64,000 nucleotides of DNA, taken from Streptomyces meridianus. GTDB taxonomy: Bacteria > Actinomycetota > Actinomycetes > Streptomycetales > Streptomycetaceae. The stretch lies in assembly GCF_023703325.1 (NCBI RefSeq), contig NZ_JAMQGM010000001.1:318612-382611 (forward strand), read 5' to 3'. The position numbers were made by a program, and so were the translations under genes. A model generated the notes under the pieces. It saw nothing but the letters and a program-made list of their open reading frames with translations. It was not told where the DNA came from and did no database searches. Numbering within the stretch: position 1 is the first letter of the stretch; every line of letters starts with the position of its first letter. Shown in pieces: positions 43,209 to 53,567 of the stretch.

Positions 43209-44006
43209 GTGGAAGCTGTCATCGCAATCGTGGCGGTGCTCTTCGTCCTGTTCGTGGCCGTGGGAGCCTGGGCCGCCCTCAAGGTGATCACTGTCGCCAA
43301 GGCGGGCGTGGACCGGACGGTGTCCCAGGCGCGGCGAGCGGTCGAGGACACCACGTTGCGGGCCAAGCGCTACACCACGCCGGGGGCCGCGGGGGAGCTG
43401 GCGCGGCTGCGGTTGTCGCTGAGAGCCTCGATGAGGGCGACTCAGGAGGTGCTCGGCGCGGGGGCGCGGGAGGACGCGTCACTCGCCGAGGCCGTCGGCC
43501 TGTTCGAGCGGCTGAGCATGCACGGGCGCGAACTCGACGCCGAACTGGGGCGTCTGGAGCGGGAACCGGACCGGCCCGCGCTCGACCGGCAACTGCCCGA
43601 GCTCCGCGAGCGGGTCGGCAGGGTGACGCACAGCGCGGACGCGCTGCGGTGGGCCGCGCAGGACCGGGCCCGGCGGTTCGCGAGCGACGAACTGAGTGAT
43701 CTGAGCCGCCGGATCGACCTGGAGGCGGGTGCGCTGCGGCACTGGACGCACGGGCCCGAGCACGACGGGGGGCCGTTGGGGGTGGCCACGCGGGCGGCTC
43801 CGGACGGAGCAGCGGGCGGTACGGCGGGCAAGGCGTCCGACAGGGCGTCGGGCGATGCAGCGGGCGGGTCGGCAGCCAACAGCGGTCACCCCCGCCCCGC
43901 ATGGGAGCAGCAGTCCGGTCCGCCGCCGGCGGTCACGGCCCGGGATCCCCGGCAGGAAACCGGAATGCCGTGGCGCAGAGCTCGCCGCCCCGAGAACACC
44001 GCATGA
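43209..44006 (+). CDS. Membrane-anchored coiled-coil protein of unknown function
   Basis: The product is 265 aa from GTG 43209, with an excellent AAGGAGGAG site at 43195-43203. An N-terminal helix (residues 3-25, IAIVAVLFVLFVAVGAWAA) is followed by a long Arg/Glu/Leu-rich helical region (about 35-170) likely to form a coiled coil. An Ala/Gly-rich disordered tail follows. The anchor-plus-helix plan resembles DUF948-like proteins but I cannot confirm the family. It sits alone between leuS and degV. Confidence 0.75.
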   Translation: MEAVIAIVAVLFVLFVAVGAWAALKVITVAKAGVDRTVSQARRAVEDTTLRAKRYTTPGAAGELARLRLSLRASMRATQEVLGAGAREDASLAEAVGLFERLSMHGRELDAELGRLEREPDRPALDRQLPELRERVGRVTHSADALRWAAQDRARRFASDELSDLSRRIDLEAGALRHWTHGPEHDGGPLGVATRAAPDGAAGGTAGKASDRASGDAAGGSAANSGHPRPAWEQQSGPPPAVTARDPRQETGMPWRRARRPENTA

Positions 44007-44072
44007 GCGGCCGGACCTGCACGGCCGGGCCCGCGCTGTCGGCCGTGCCCCGCCACCGATAGCCTCGCTGTC

Positions 44073-44921
44073 ATGTCCCGCCATGTCGCGATCGTCACTG
44101 ATTCCACGGCCTACTTGCCCCCGCAGGCGATGGCGCGGCACAACATCACGTCCGTGCCGCTGACTGTCGTGCTGGGCAACCGGGCGCTGGAAGAGGGCAC
44201 CGAGATCTCCGCCCGGTCGCTCGCCCAGGCCCTGCAACGCCGTACCCCTGTCACCACTTCCCGGCCGGGCCCCGAGCTGTTCGCTGCCGCGTACCGGGCG
44301 GCGGCCGAGGCCGGGGCTCAGGGCATCGTGTCCCTCCACCTGTCCGCCGAGATGTCGGGGACGTACGACGCTGCGGTGCTCGCAGCGCGCGAAGCGCCGG
44401 TCCCGGTACGGGTGGTGGACACCGGCATGGTCGCCATGGCGCTCGGTTTCTGCGCGCTCGCGGCGGCGGAGGCGACCGAGGCGGGTGGCGGACTCGACGA
44501 GGCGGTGGCGGCGGCGGAGAAGCGGGCCGAGGGGACCTCTGCGTTCTTCTACGTGGACACGCTCGACTATCTGCGGCGCGGAGGCCGGATCGGCCCGGCC
44601 CAGGCGCTGTTCGGCTCGGCGCTGGCTGTGAAACCCCTGCTGCAGCTGGCGGACGGCCGTATCGAGGCGCTGGAGAAGGTCCGGACGGCGTCGAGGGCCA
44701 TCGCGCGGCTCGAGGAGATCGTCGTGGAGCGCGCCGGTGTGGGACCGGTCCACGTCGCGGTGCACCACCTGTCGGCGGGTGAGCGGGCGGCGGAGCTCGC
44801 GGAGCGGCTGCGAGAGCGGCTTCCCGGGCTCGAGGAGCTGCACGTCAGTGAGGTCGGTGCGGTGATCGGGGCGCACACGGGGCCGGGACTGTTGGGGGCC
44901 GTCGTCTCGTTGCGCGGCTGA
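44073..44921 (+). CDS. DegV family fatty-acid-binding protein
   Basis: The product is 282 aa from ATG 44073. It starts VAIVTDSTAYLPPQ and contains TSRPGPELF, SLHLSAEMSGTYDAA, VDTGMVAMALGF and DTLDYLRRGGRIG, all DegV hallmarks. DegV/FakB proteins bind a fatty acid and present it to the FakA kinase; no fakA lies here, so the link is by family only. TAGCCT at 44060-44065 ends seven bases before the ATG, suggesting a leaderless transcript. The stop lies in a 7-bp tandem repeat. Confidence 0.93.
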   Translation: MSRHVAIVTDSTAYLPPQAMARHNITSVPLTVVLGNRALEEGTEISARSLAQALQRRTPVTTSRPGPELFAAAYRAAAEAGAQGIVSLHLSAEMSGTYDAAVLAAREAPVPVRVVDTGMVAMALGFCALAAAEATEAGGGLDEAVAAAEKRAEGTSAFFYVDTLDYLRRGGRIGPAQALFGSALAVKPLLQLADGRIEALEKVRTASRAIARLEEIVVERAGVGPVHVAVHHLSAGERAAELAERLRERLPGLEELHVSEVGAVIGAHTGPGLLGAVVSLRG

Positions 44922-44950
44922 CGGCTGACGGCTGACGGCTGACGGCTGAC
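44916..44950 (+). repeat. Five tandem copies of GGCTGAC at the degV stop codon
   Basis: Units run 44916-44922, 44923-44929, 44930-44936, 44937-44943 and 44944-44950, all identical. The degV TGA (44919-44921) lies in the first unit, and every unit carries the same TGA-containing core. Confidence 0.95.
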
Positions 44951-45213
44951 GGACGGGGTCACGGGTCCGAGGGGGCGGCCGGGGCCGACGGCCGGGCGGA
45001 CTGCGGGTGCTTGCCACGCGTCTCGGCTGAGGCCATATCGGCGGCGTTGGCCTGCCGAGCCGTGGTGACGGTGGCCGATGAGCCGGCCCATGGGCGTGCC
45101 GATGGGCCTGACATCCCTCGTCCGAGCGGCCGACTTTTCCACAACTCGCCGGTAATCCACGGGATGTGCCGGTGATCCACCGGCGCGCGGGAAGACCTCT
45201 ACCTTCGCGCCGC

Positions 45214-46254
45214 ATGGAGCAACGATCACACAGCGTGACCGGTGGGCAGGTTGGCGTGCCCGGCCCGAACCGGTCCCACCCGGCAGCCGGCGCACATCGG
45301 GCACCTGCCGCACAGGCCGGAACGAGACCGCGCGTGAGGCGTACCTCCCGCAGGGAGAAGGACGCGGCGGCGGAAGCCCTGCGGGCCCGCGCGCTCACCC
45401 TGTTCGCATCCCCCGCCGACGGGGCGGCCGGAACACCGCAGAGCACCGGAGACCCGGACGTGCGGCGTCGTGGGGACCCATCCGTACTCCCTGCCCCATC
45501 GGCTGAGCCATCTGCGGACGATCCAGCGGGGGCAGCCGGCGCTGCCGGGTTGCGGCGGATGCGCGGCCGGCTCTGGTGGACGATCCGCGAACGGCTGCCG
45601 GTATGGGTGCAGTTGCGCTGCGGCGTGCAGCCCCGCACGCTCCTCGCCCTTTCCGTCGTGCTCGTCGCCTGCCTCGCGTTCGCGGTCCACCGTTTCTGGA
45701 GCGGCACCCCCCGGACCGTCCGGGCCCCCACCGCGGAGCCGGCCGCCACGCAGGAGGCCCGCCACGGCCCCGGCACGCCCGGCCGCCCGGGGCCCGGTTC
45801 GGTGCCGTCCGGCACGGCCGCCCCGATCGTCATCGATGTCACCGGCAGGGTCCGCGATCCGGGCATTCACCGTCTGACGGCCGGCGCCCGGGTCGCCGAT
45901 GCTCTGCGTGAGGCCGGCGGGGTCCGCCCGGGCACGGACACGAGCGGCCTCAACCGGGCCCGGCTCCTGGTGGACGGGGAGCAGATCGTCGTCGGGGGCC
46001 CCGCGTCGTCGGACGGCGGCGTCCCCGGACCCGCAGGCGCCCGGGCACCGGCCGGGGGTCCGGCCCCGGTCAGCCTGAACTCGGCCACGGTGGAGCAGCT
46101 CGACACCCTGCCCGGGGTCGGGCCGGTCCTGGCTCAGCACATCCTCGACTACCGGACCGAGCACGGCGGGTTCCGCTCCGTCGACCAACTCCGCGAGGTC
46201 AGCGGCATCGGCGACCGCCGGTTCGCCGATCTCCGGCCACTGGTGCGGCCATGA
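45214..46254 (+). CDS. comEA: ComEA-like helix-hairpin-helix DNA-binding protein
   Basis: The product is 346 aa if started at ATG 45214; an in-frame GTG at 45166 is less likely. Residues 1-140 are basic and disordered, and one transmembrane helix lies at about 142-162. An SLBB-like domain follows (VIDVTGRVRDPGIHRLTAGARVADALREAGG). The C-terminus (about 283-346) is a ComEA helix-hairpin-helix pair: LNSATVEQLDTLPGVGPVLAQ and SVDQLREVSGIGDRRF. It binds incoming DNA at the membrane in competent bacteria. Streptomyces are not known to be naturally competent, so the role is uncertain. Its stop overlaps comEC by four bases. Confidence 0.93.
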   Translation: MEQRSHSVTGGQVGVPGPNRSHPAAGAHRAPAAQAGTRPRVRRTSRREKDAAAEALRARALTLFASPADGAAGTPQSTGDPDVRRRGDPSVLPAPSAEPSADDPAGAAGAAGLRRMRGRLWWTIRERLPVWVQLRCGVQPRTLLALSVVLVACLAFAVHRFWSGTPRTVRAPTAEPAATQEARHGPGTPGRPGPGSVPSGTAAPIVIDVTGRVRDPGIHRLTAGARVADALREAGGVRPGTDTSGLNRARLLVDGEQIVVGGPASSDGGVPGPAGARAPAGGPAPVSLNSATVEQLDTLPGVGPVLAQHILDYRTEHGGFRSVDQLREVSGIGDRRFADLRPLVRP

Positions 46255-49200
46255 CCCGGCAGAGCGTGCACGCCGCCCCCGGTCACCGGCAGGCGGCGGC
46301 GAGCCCCCGGAGCGAAGGCCCGGCGGACCACCGGCTCGTACCGCCCGCCCTGGTGGCCTGGGGAACCGTTGCCGTGCTCGGCTCGCCCCGGGCTCCGGTG
46401 GCCGCCGCCGTGGCCGGCCTGTTCTGCGCCGCCGCCCTGGCATCGGCCCTGCTCCTCGTGCGCAGTGCGGAACGGAACCCGGGCGCCCGGCGCACGGTGG
46501 CAGCGGCACTCACGGCATCCCTGCTGTGCGGTGCGGCTGCTGCCGCCTCGGCCGGACTGCATGGCGCCGATGTCCACCGGGGGCCGGTCCCGGAGCTGGC
46601 CCGGCAGGGGGCGATGCTCACCGCCCGGGTGACCGTCACCGCCGACCCGCGCCGGGTGCGCCCCCGGATCCGAGGGGCGATGCGGGCCCCCGCCGCCGTA
46701 CTCATCGAGGCCGAGGCGACCTCGGTGACCCCGGCCGATGGTGGGGAGGTCCGCACCCGTACCCCGGTGCTGCTCATCGTGCAGGAACACGCCCCGTCCC
46801 CCGCGTCCGCCGTTCTGCGCGCGACCGGTTCCTGGCTCGACCTGCTGCCCTCCACCGGGCTGCGGGTTCGGGCCCGCGCATCCCTCCCGCTGACAGGAAC
46901 CGACCGGGCGGCTGCCGTGCTGCGGGTGGAAGGCGCCGGACCGCCGCCCGTGGTCCGGCGGCCCGGCGCTCTCCAGCGCACCGCGGGAGACCTCCGCGCC
47001 GGGCTCCGCCGGGCGACCGAGGGCCTGACCCCCGACGCCCGGGCCGTCCTGCCCGGTCTGGTGGTCGGCGACACCAGTCGCATCCCGCCCGGCCTCGACG
47101 AGGCATTCCGGGCGACCGGCCTCACCCATCTGCTCGCGGTCTCCGGGGCCAACCTCACCATCGTGCTGTTCCTGCTGATCGGACCGCCCGGACTCGCCCG
47201 GCTGGCCGAACGCCGGGGGCTGGCCGCCCGGCTCGGCATTCCACTGCGCACCACGGCCCTGCTCGGCGGGCTGCTGACGGCCGCGTTCGTCGTGGTCTGC
47301 CGACCGCAGCCCAGTGTCCTGCGTGCCGCAGGCTGCGGACTGGTGGCGCTGCTCGCCGTCGCCACCGGGCGGCGGCGGTCACTGGTTCCCGCGCTCGCTG
47401 CCACCGTTCTGCTGCTGGTCCTCGTCGAGCCCGGGCTGGGCCGTTCCTACGGCTTCCTGCTCTCCGTCCTGGCGACCGCCTCGCTGCTGACGATCGCCCC
47501 TCGCTGGAGCGCCGCACTGCGCAGCCGCCGGGTACCGGAACGTCTCGCCGAGCCCCTGGCCGCGGCCGTCGCCGCTCAGGCCGTATGCGCGCCCGTGATC
47601 GCCGTGCTGGCCGCACGCGTCAGCCTGGTCGCGGTGCCGTGCAACCTCCTCGCGGAGGCGGCGGTGGCCCCCGCGACCGTGCTCGGTTTCCTGGCGCTGG
47701 CGATCGCGCCCCTCGCTCCGCCCGTCGCCCAGTGGCTCTCCTGGCTTGCCGGTTGGCCCGTGGAATGGGTCACCTCCGTGGCCCGTACCGGCGCGGCCCT
47801 GCCCGGCGCCGAAATGAGCTGGCCGGGCGGTTGGATCGGCGGACTGCTGCTGGCGCCGGCCTCGCTCGCGGTTGTCCTCACCCTGCCCCGGTGGATCCGG
47901 AAACCATGGGTGTGTGCGGCCTGCGGGCTGATCCTCCTGCTTTCCGTGGTCCGGCCGATGCCGTTGCCGCGGGCCCTCACCGGATGGCCTCCCGCAGGCT
48001 GGCGGCTGGTCGCCTGCGACGTCGGCCAGGGCGACGCACTGGTGCTGTCCGCAGGCGGCGGCACCGCCGTCGTCGTGGACGCCGGACCGGAACCGGCTCT
48101 CGCCGATCGTTGTTTGCGGGCGCTCGGCGTGACGCGCGTGCCGCTCGTCGTCCTCACCCACTTCCACGCCGACCACGTCGCCGGACTCCCGGGCGTGCTG
48201 CGCGGCCGCGCGGTGGGCGCCATCGAGACCACCACTCTGCAGGAACCCGCCGATCAGGTTGAGTTCGTGCACCGGATCGCGAGGGCCGCCCGGGTACCGG
48301 TGCTGCGCACCGAACCCGGGCACCGCAGACTCGGTCCGCTGAGCTGGTCCGTCCTCTGGCCGCCGGCCGGCGGCCCCGGGGCAACGGCCGGCCCGGCTCC
48401 GCCTCTCGACGCGAACGACGCCAGTATCACGCTGCTGGTGCGTACCGCCGACCTCACCCTGCTCCTGCTCGGCGACCTCGAACCGGCGGCACAGCGTGCG
48501 CTGATGACAGCCGTCCCGGACCTGCCCCGGGTGGACGTCCTCAAGGTCGCCCATCACGGCTCGGCGTACCAGGACCCGGCGCTGCTCGGCCGCGTCCGTC
48601 CCCGGCTCGCCCTCGTCTCCTGCGGGAGGGACAACCCGTACGGCCATCCGGCTGCCGGCACCGTCGAAGCGCTGAGGGCCGGGGGAGCCGCCGTGCTGCG
48701 CACGGATGTCCACGGCCCGATCGCCGTGACCGGCGGCAAGGGAACCCCACCGGCCGCCACCGTGGGCGGTGCGGGGGAGAGCGGGAGCGAGGCCCCCGGC
48801 AGGGCGGTCAGTCCTCCTCGAGCCAGCCCTCGTGCGCCGCGGCGAACTCATCCAGAACCGACGCCTCCAGCCGGCCCTCGGCGTCCTCGACGACGACCAG
48901 CCACTGGGCGTCCTCGGCGTCGTCCTCGCCCGCCAGCGCGTCCCGGACCAGCTGTGGTTCCCCGGCCGGGCGAAAGCGGTTCACCAGGGCCTCGGCCACT
49001 TCCTCGGCGGCATCGCGGTCGGGCAGGACCAGTACATGTCGAACGTCGCTCACCCGGACATTCTGCGGCACGCGATCCGCCCGCATGCACCGAGTACGAG
49101 GCCGCGAACACCGGCGGACCGCACCGTGGCGGCCCGTACCGTGGCGGGACGGACAGGAACGGGAGGCAGGCCATCGCTGTCGGTGCCGCGTGGGATGCTG

Positions 49201-49304
49201 GGCCGCGATGGCCAGGAAGAGTTCGACCGAAGACCTGCTCGCCCCCGTCACGCTCGCCGTGGGCCAGGAGGACCTCCTCCTCGACCGCGCGGTACAGGAG
49301 GTGA
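46251..49304 (+). CDS. comEC: ComEC/Rec2-type DNA-uptake channel with MBL domain and long C-terminal read-through
   Basis: Large polytopic protein, 1017 aa as it stands. Order: N-terminal DUF4131-like segment, the Competence-domain membrane channel (about residues 240-560, with LLAVSGANLTIVLF), then a metallo-beta-lactamase domain with THFHADH (HFHADH at 637-642). The recognisable protein ends near residue 840. The last 170 to 180 residues are Arg/Pro-rich, lie antisense to an 81-aa gene and overlap the first 97 bases of holA. That tail looks like lost termination rather than a domain. Family members translocate single-stranded DNA. Confidence 0.9.
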   Translation: MTRQSVHAAPGHRQAAASPRSEGPADHRLVPPALVAWGTVAVLGSPRAPVAAAVAGLFCAAALASALLLVRSAERNPGARRTVAAALTASLLCGAAAAASAGLHGADVHRGPVPELARQGAMLTARVTVTADPRRVRPRIRGAMRAPAAVLIEAEATSVTPADGGEVRTRTPVLLIVQEHAPSPASAVLRATGSWLDLLPSTGLRVRARASLPLTGTDRAAAVLRVEGAGPPPVVRRPGALQRTAGDLRAGLRRATEGLTPDARAVLPGLVVGDTSRIPPGLDEAFRATGLTHLLAVSGANLTIVLFLLIGPPGLARLAERRGLAARLGIPLRTTALLGGLLTAAFVVVCRPQPSVLRAAGCGLVALLAVATGRRRSLVPALAATVLLLVLVEPGLGRSYGFLLSVLATASLLTIAPRWSAALRSRRVPERLAEPLAAAVAAQAVCAPVIAVLAARVSLVAVPCNLLAEAAVAPATVLGFLALAIAPLAPPVAQWLSWLAGWPVEWVTSVARTGAALPGAEMSWPGGWIGGLLLAPASLAVVLTLPRWIRKPWVCAACGLILLLSVVRPMPLPRALTGWPPAGWRLVACDVGQGDALVLSAGGGTAVVVDAGPEPALADRCLRALGVTRVPLVVLTHFHADHVAGLPGVLRGRAVGAIETTTLQEPADQVEFVHRIARAARVPVLRTEPGHRRLGPLSWSVLWPPAGGPGATAGPAPPLDANDASITLLVRTADLTLLLLGDLEPAAQRALMTAVPDLPRVDVLKVAHHGSAYQDPALLGRVRPRLALVSCGRDNPYGHPAAGTVEALRAGGAAVLRTDVHGPIAVTGGKGTPPAATVGGAGESGSEAPGRAVSPPRASPRAPRRTHPEPTPPAGPRRPRRRPATGRPRRRPRPPARPGPAVVPRPGESGSPGPRPLPRRHRGRAGPVHVERRSPGHSAARDPPACTEYEAANTGGPHRGGPYRGGTDRNGRQAIAVGAAWDAGPRWPGRVRPKTCSPPSRSPWARRTSSSTARYRR
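48808..49053 (-). CDS. 81-aa conserved hypothetical protein, antisense to comEC 3' end
   Basis: Starts at a GTG (49053) with the sequence MSDVRHVLVLPDRDAAEEVA, and ends in an acidic AAHEGWLEED. It is a compact, acidic alpha/beta protein with VLVLPDRDAAEEVAEALVNRF and EDAQWLVVVEDAE segments, showing normal protein-like composition and GC3 on this strand. The plus-strand frame through the same DNA is Arg/Pro-rich. No good ribosome binding site is seen. The function is unknown. Confidence 0.7.
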   Translation of the reverse strand: MSDVRHVLVLPDRDAAEEVAEALVNRFRPAGEPQLVRDALAGEDDAEDAQWLVVVEDAEGRLEASVLDEFAAAHEGWLEED

Positions 49305-50197
49305 TCGCCGCGGCGCGCGCTGCCGACCCTGACACGGATGTGCGCGACCTCACCCCGGACGCGCTGCAGCCGGGCACGCTCGCCGAGCTGACCAGCCCGT
49401 CGCTGTTCGCCGAACGCAAGGTCGTCGTGGTCCGCAACGCCCAGGATCTTCCGGCCGACACGGTCAAGGACGTCAAGGCCTACCTCTCCGCGCCCGCCGA
49501 GGAAATCACCTTGGTACTGCTGCATGCGGGAGGAGCCAAGGGCAAGGGGCTGCTCGATGCCGGCCGCAAGGCCGGCGCCCGCGAGGTGACCTGCCCGAAG
49601 ATGACGAAGCCCGCCGACCGGCTGGCCTTCGTCCGTGGAGAGTTCCGGACCGCGGGTCGTTCCGCCACTCCGGAGGCGTGTCAGGCGCTGGTCGATGCCA
49701 TCGGCAGTGACCTACGCGAACTTGCCAGTGCATGCGCTCAGTTGGCGGCCGATGTGGAAGACGCCATCGATGCGGCGGTGGTGGGCCGCTACTACACGGG
49801 GCGAGCCGAGGCGTCGAGTTTCACCGTGGCCGACCGGGCCGTCGAGGGACGGACCGCGGAGGCGCTCGAGGGCCTTCGCTGGGCCCTCGCCACGGGTGTC
49901 GCCCCAGTGCTGATCACCAGTGCTCTGGCGCAGGGCGTACGTGCCATCGGCAAGCTGGCATCCGCCCCGCGTGGCATGCGGGCGGGCGACTTGGCCCGGG
50001 AGCTCGGCATGCCCCCGTGGAAGGTCGACCGGGTGCGCCAGCAGATGCGCGGCTGGTCGGCCGACGGCGTCGCGTCGGCGCTGCGTGCCGTTGCCGAGGC
50101 GGATGCGGGCGTCAAGGGCGGTGGGGACGATCCGGAGTACGCCCTGGAGAAGGCGGTGATCGCGGTGGCTGCTGCCGCGCGTCCCGCCAGGCGCTGA
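49208..50197 (+). CDS. holA: DNA polymerase III delta subunit (HolA)
   Basis: Clamp-loader subunit that opens the beta clamp. The product is 329 aa from ATG 49208 (MARKSSTEDLLAPVTLAVGQ). Features include GQEDLLLDRAVQEV in place of the AAA+ P-loop, VVVRNAQDLP, and the C-terminal domain with LRWALATGVAPVLITSALAQGVR and MPPWKVDRVRQQMRGWS. It lies downstream of comEC, the usual order in actinobacteria. The long comEC frame overlaps its 5' end. Confidence 0.94.
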   Translation: MARKSSTEDLLAPVTLAVGQEDLLLDRAVQEVIAAARAADPDTDVRDLTPDALQPGTLAELTSPSLFAERKVVVVRNAQDLPADTVKDVKAYLSAPAEEITLVLLHAGGAKGKGLLDAGRKAGAREVTCPKMTKPADRLAFVRGEFRTAGRSATPEACQALVDAIGSDLRELASACAQLAADVEDAIDAAVVGRYYTGRAEASSFTVADRAVEGRTAEALEGLRWALATGVAPVLITSALAQGVRAIGKLASAPRGMRAGDLARELGMPPWKVDRVRQQMRGWSADGVASALRAVAEADAGVKGGGDDPEYALEKAVIAVAAAARPARR

Positions 50198-50457
50198 AGG
50201 CAGCCCCCGGGTTGCGGCCGCTGCCACGCCCCCGACGCTCCGGACGGACCCGGCCTGCGCCCCTCGGACACCGTCTCTCGCGAAGCTCCGGGAAGGGCGT
50301 GACCCCGGACCGTGATCGGAAGACGTGTGGAGGGGGCGTCCGGGGTGCCCGCCCCCGGCCGCCCGGCCCCGGACCCCGGCGCATGCCCGGCCCCGTGTTT
50401 TCAAGGCGCTGACCCCGGCCCCCACAGCCTGCCCCACCCGCACCGCGCCCGGACAGG
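50198..50457. other. Non-coding region between holA and rpsT, left part
   Basis: No gene can be supported in this GC-rich 260 bp; the open frames are overlapping and unlike known proteins. The terminator lies immediately to the right. Confidence 0.5.
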
Positions 50458-50506
50458 CCGAAGGCCCGGAGCTGTCCGGGGGAATCGGACGGCTTCGGGC
50501 CTTCGG
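50458..50506. terminator. Bidirectional terminator between holA and rpsT
   Basis: A long hairpin has 11 outer base pairs (50458-50468 with 50496-50506), then G-T, AGC/GCT, T-G and GTCCG/CGGAC inside, around a 7-nt loop. TTCGTTCTGCTCG follows on the plus strand. It serves the two convergent genes. Confidence 0.7.
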
Positions 50507-50698
50507 TTCGTTCTGCTCGTGTGCGCCGCACCCGCGTGGCGAACGCAGGCCGCGTGCGGCGCGGTGCCCAGCCCTTGCGGGCTTCGGGCTGCCTCCCCGG
50601 GGCGGTTGAGAGGGTCCGCTGGACCGGGGCGACGGGGTCGGGACGCTCAGGTCCCAAGGGCCCGGCCGGCTGGAGAGCCGGGTCGGGCGAGAGTCGTG

Positions 50699-50965
50699 TC
50701 AGCCCTTGAGGGCCGCGACGCGACGGGCCAGCGCCGACTTCTTGTTGGCGGCCGCGTTCTTGTGGATCACGCCCTTGCTGGCAGCCTTGTCGAGCATCTT
50801 GCCGGCGTCGCGGACGGCAGCGGTGGCCTTCTCGGCGTTGCCGGCCTCAATGGCCTCACGGGTCTTGCGTACCGCGGTACGGATCGACGACTTGGCGGCC
50901 TTGTTGCGCAGGCGCGCCTTCTCGTTGGTCTTGTTCCGCTTGATCTGGGACTTGATGTTCGCCAC
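50699..50965 (-). CDS. rpsT: 30S ribosomal protein S20
   Basis: 16S rRNA-binding protein of 88 aa starting at GTG 50965 ([26 protein letters not shown]), with AAAAGG upstream. It is Lys/Ala-rich and all-helical, as expected. It is divergent from lepA, a typical pairing in actinobacteria. Confidence 0.98.
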   Translation of the reverse strand: MANIKSQIKRNKTNEKARLRNKAAKSSIRTAVRKTREAIEAGNAEKATAAVRDAGKMLDKAASKGVIHKNAAANKKSALARRVAALKG

Positions 50966-51036
50966 GAATGAGCCTTTTCAGGTTCGTCGGATTTCTGAGC
51001 TGCGCCCCGGGCCGGGGCCACGAGACACAGTGGGCC

Positions 51037-51066
51037 AGGCTACCAGCAGGCCTGATCGGCTCCCAA
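51037..51066 (-). promoter_or_regulatory. rpsT promoter
   Basis: On the minus strand TTGGGA (51066-51061) and TAGCCT (51042-51037) are spaced 18 bp, a good vegetative-type promoter. Transcription would start near 51030 and give a leader of about 65 nt. Confidence 0.6.
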
Positions 51067-51157
51067 ACCGGACCACAGGCCCCAGTCGTGGGACCATGGG
51101 GAGGACTATCACGTGTCCCGCCGCCGAGCTGTCAGCACATCACCGAATGGACCCTGC

Positions 51158-53044
<1,887 letters not shown>

Positions 53045-53100
53045 CCGGCGGCCGCCGTCCGGAGTGACCCGGCCCGGCGGCCCGGGCCTCGACCTCCCGC

Positions 53101-53138
53101 ACGGGGCTGCGGCGCGGCATCGCGCACCGCGGCCCCGT
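53101..53138 (+). terminator. lepA terminator
   Basis: ACGGGGC (53101-53107) pairs with GCCCCGT (53132-53138). GCGG/CCGC and CGCG/CGCG nest inside with a 2-nt bulge and a GCAT loop. It lies 57 bases after the lepA stop. Confidence 0.65.
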
Positions 53139-53482
53139 GCGCCGTATCGAGGGGGCAGCCGGGAGCGGTGGCCGCCCCCGTGCCCCTGCGGTCACCCGGT
53201 CGGCTCCGCAGCCGCCGGACCCGCTCCCGTCCCGGCGAGCCCCGGCCAGTGGCCGCTTCCGCCCGGCCCGGCGCCCTGCTCTCGCCTCGATCGCGCCATG
53301 CGTCCTCCCGGCCCGTCAGGGCATCCGGGACGCCCCGACCACCTGGGAGCCGTGCCCGCGGGCTCGACATCCCCTGCCGAGTCCGCTTCTGTGTTTCATG
53401 AGGTGGGACGGCGTGCGCCCACTCGAAACCTGCATCGTGAGAAAGACTGTCGCAGACCCTTACGAACGGGCCGCTCGGGCTC
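53139..53482 (+). other. Non-coding region upstream of the acyl-CoA synthetase gene
   Basis: No gene is recognisable in this 344 bp. Composition shifts from very GC-rich to less GC-rich toward the right end, where a promoter and operator are likely. Confidence 0.45.
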
Positions 53483-53508
53483 TAACCTGATTCCCTGCTT
53501 GCAGGTTA
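53483..53508 (+). promoter_or_regulatory. Inverted repeat upstream of the acyl-CoA synthetase gene, possible operator
   Basis: TAACCTG (53483-53489) and CAGGTTA (53502-53508) are perfect inverted arms with a 12-bp spacer, 60 bp before the start codon. The dyad would suit a dimeric repressor such as a TetR-type fatty-acid regulator, but no regulator gene is adjacent. Pattern-based only. Confidence 0.45.
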
Positions 53509-53567
53509 CTCGTCAGTTAAACAACTTCCAGCCACTCACTGCGCGCCCCGCGTGCACGGAGGATGTC

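Noticed and set aside
49085..49207. A 41-residue upstream extension of HolA
   Set aside because: It is Arg/His/Trp-rich and unlike family N-termini. MARKSSTEDLLAPVTLAVGQ at 49208 matches the family start.
53064..53567. A 168-residue N-terminal extension of the acyl-CoA synthetase
   Set aside because: It overlaps the lepA terminator and is Arg/Pro-rich. GTG 53568 has GGAGG and begins the conserved domain.
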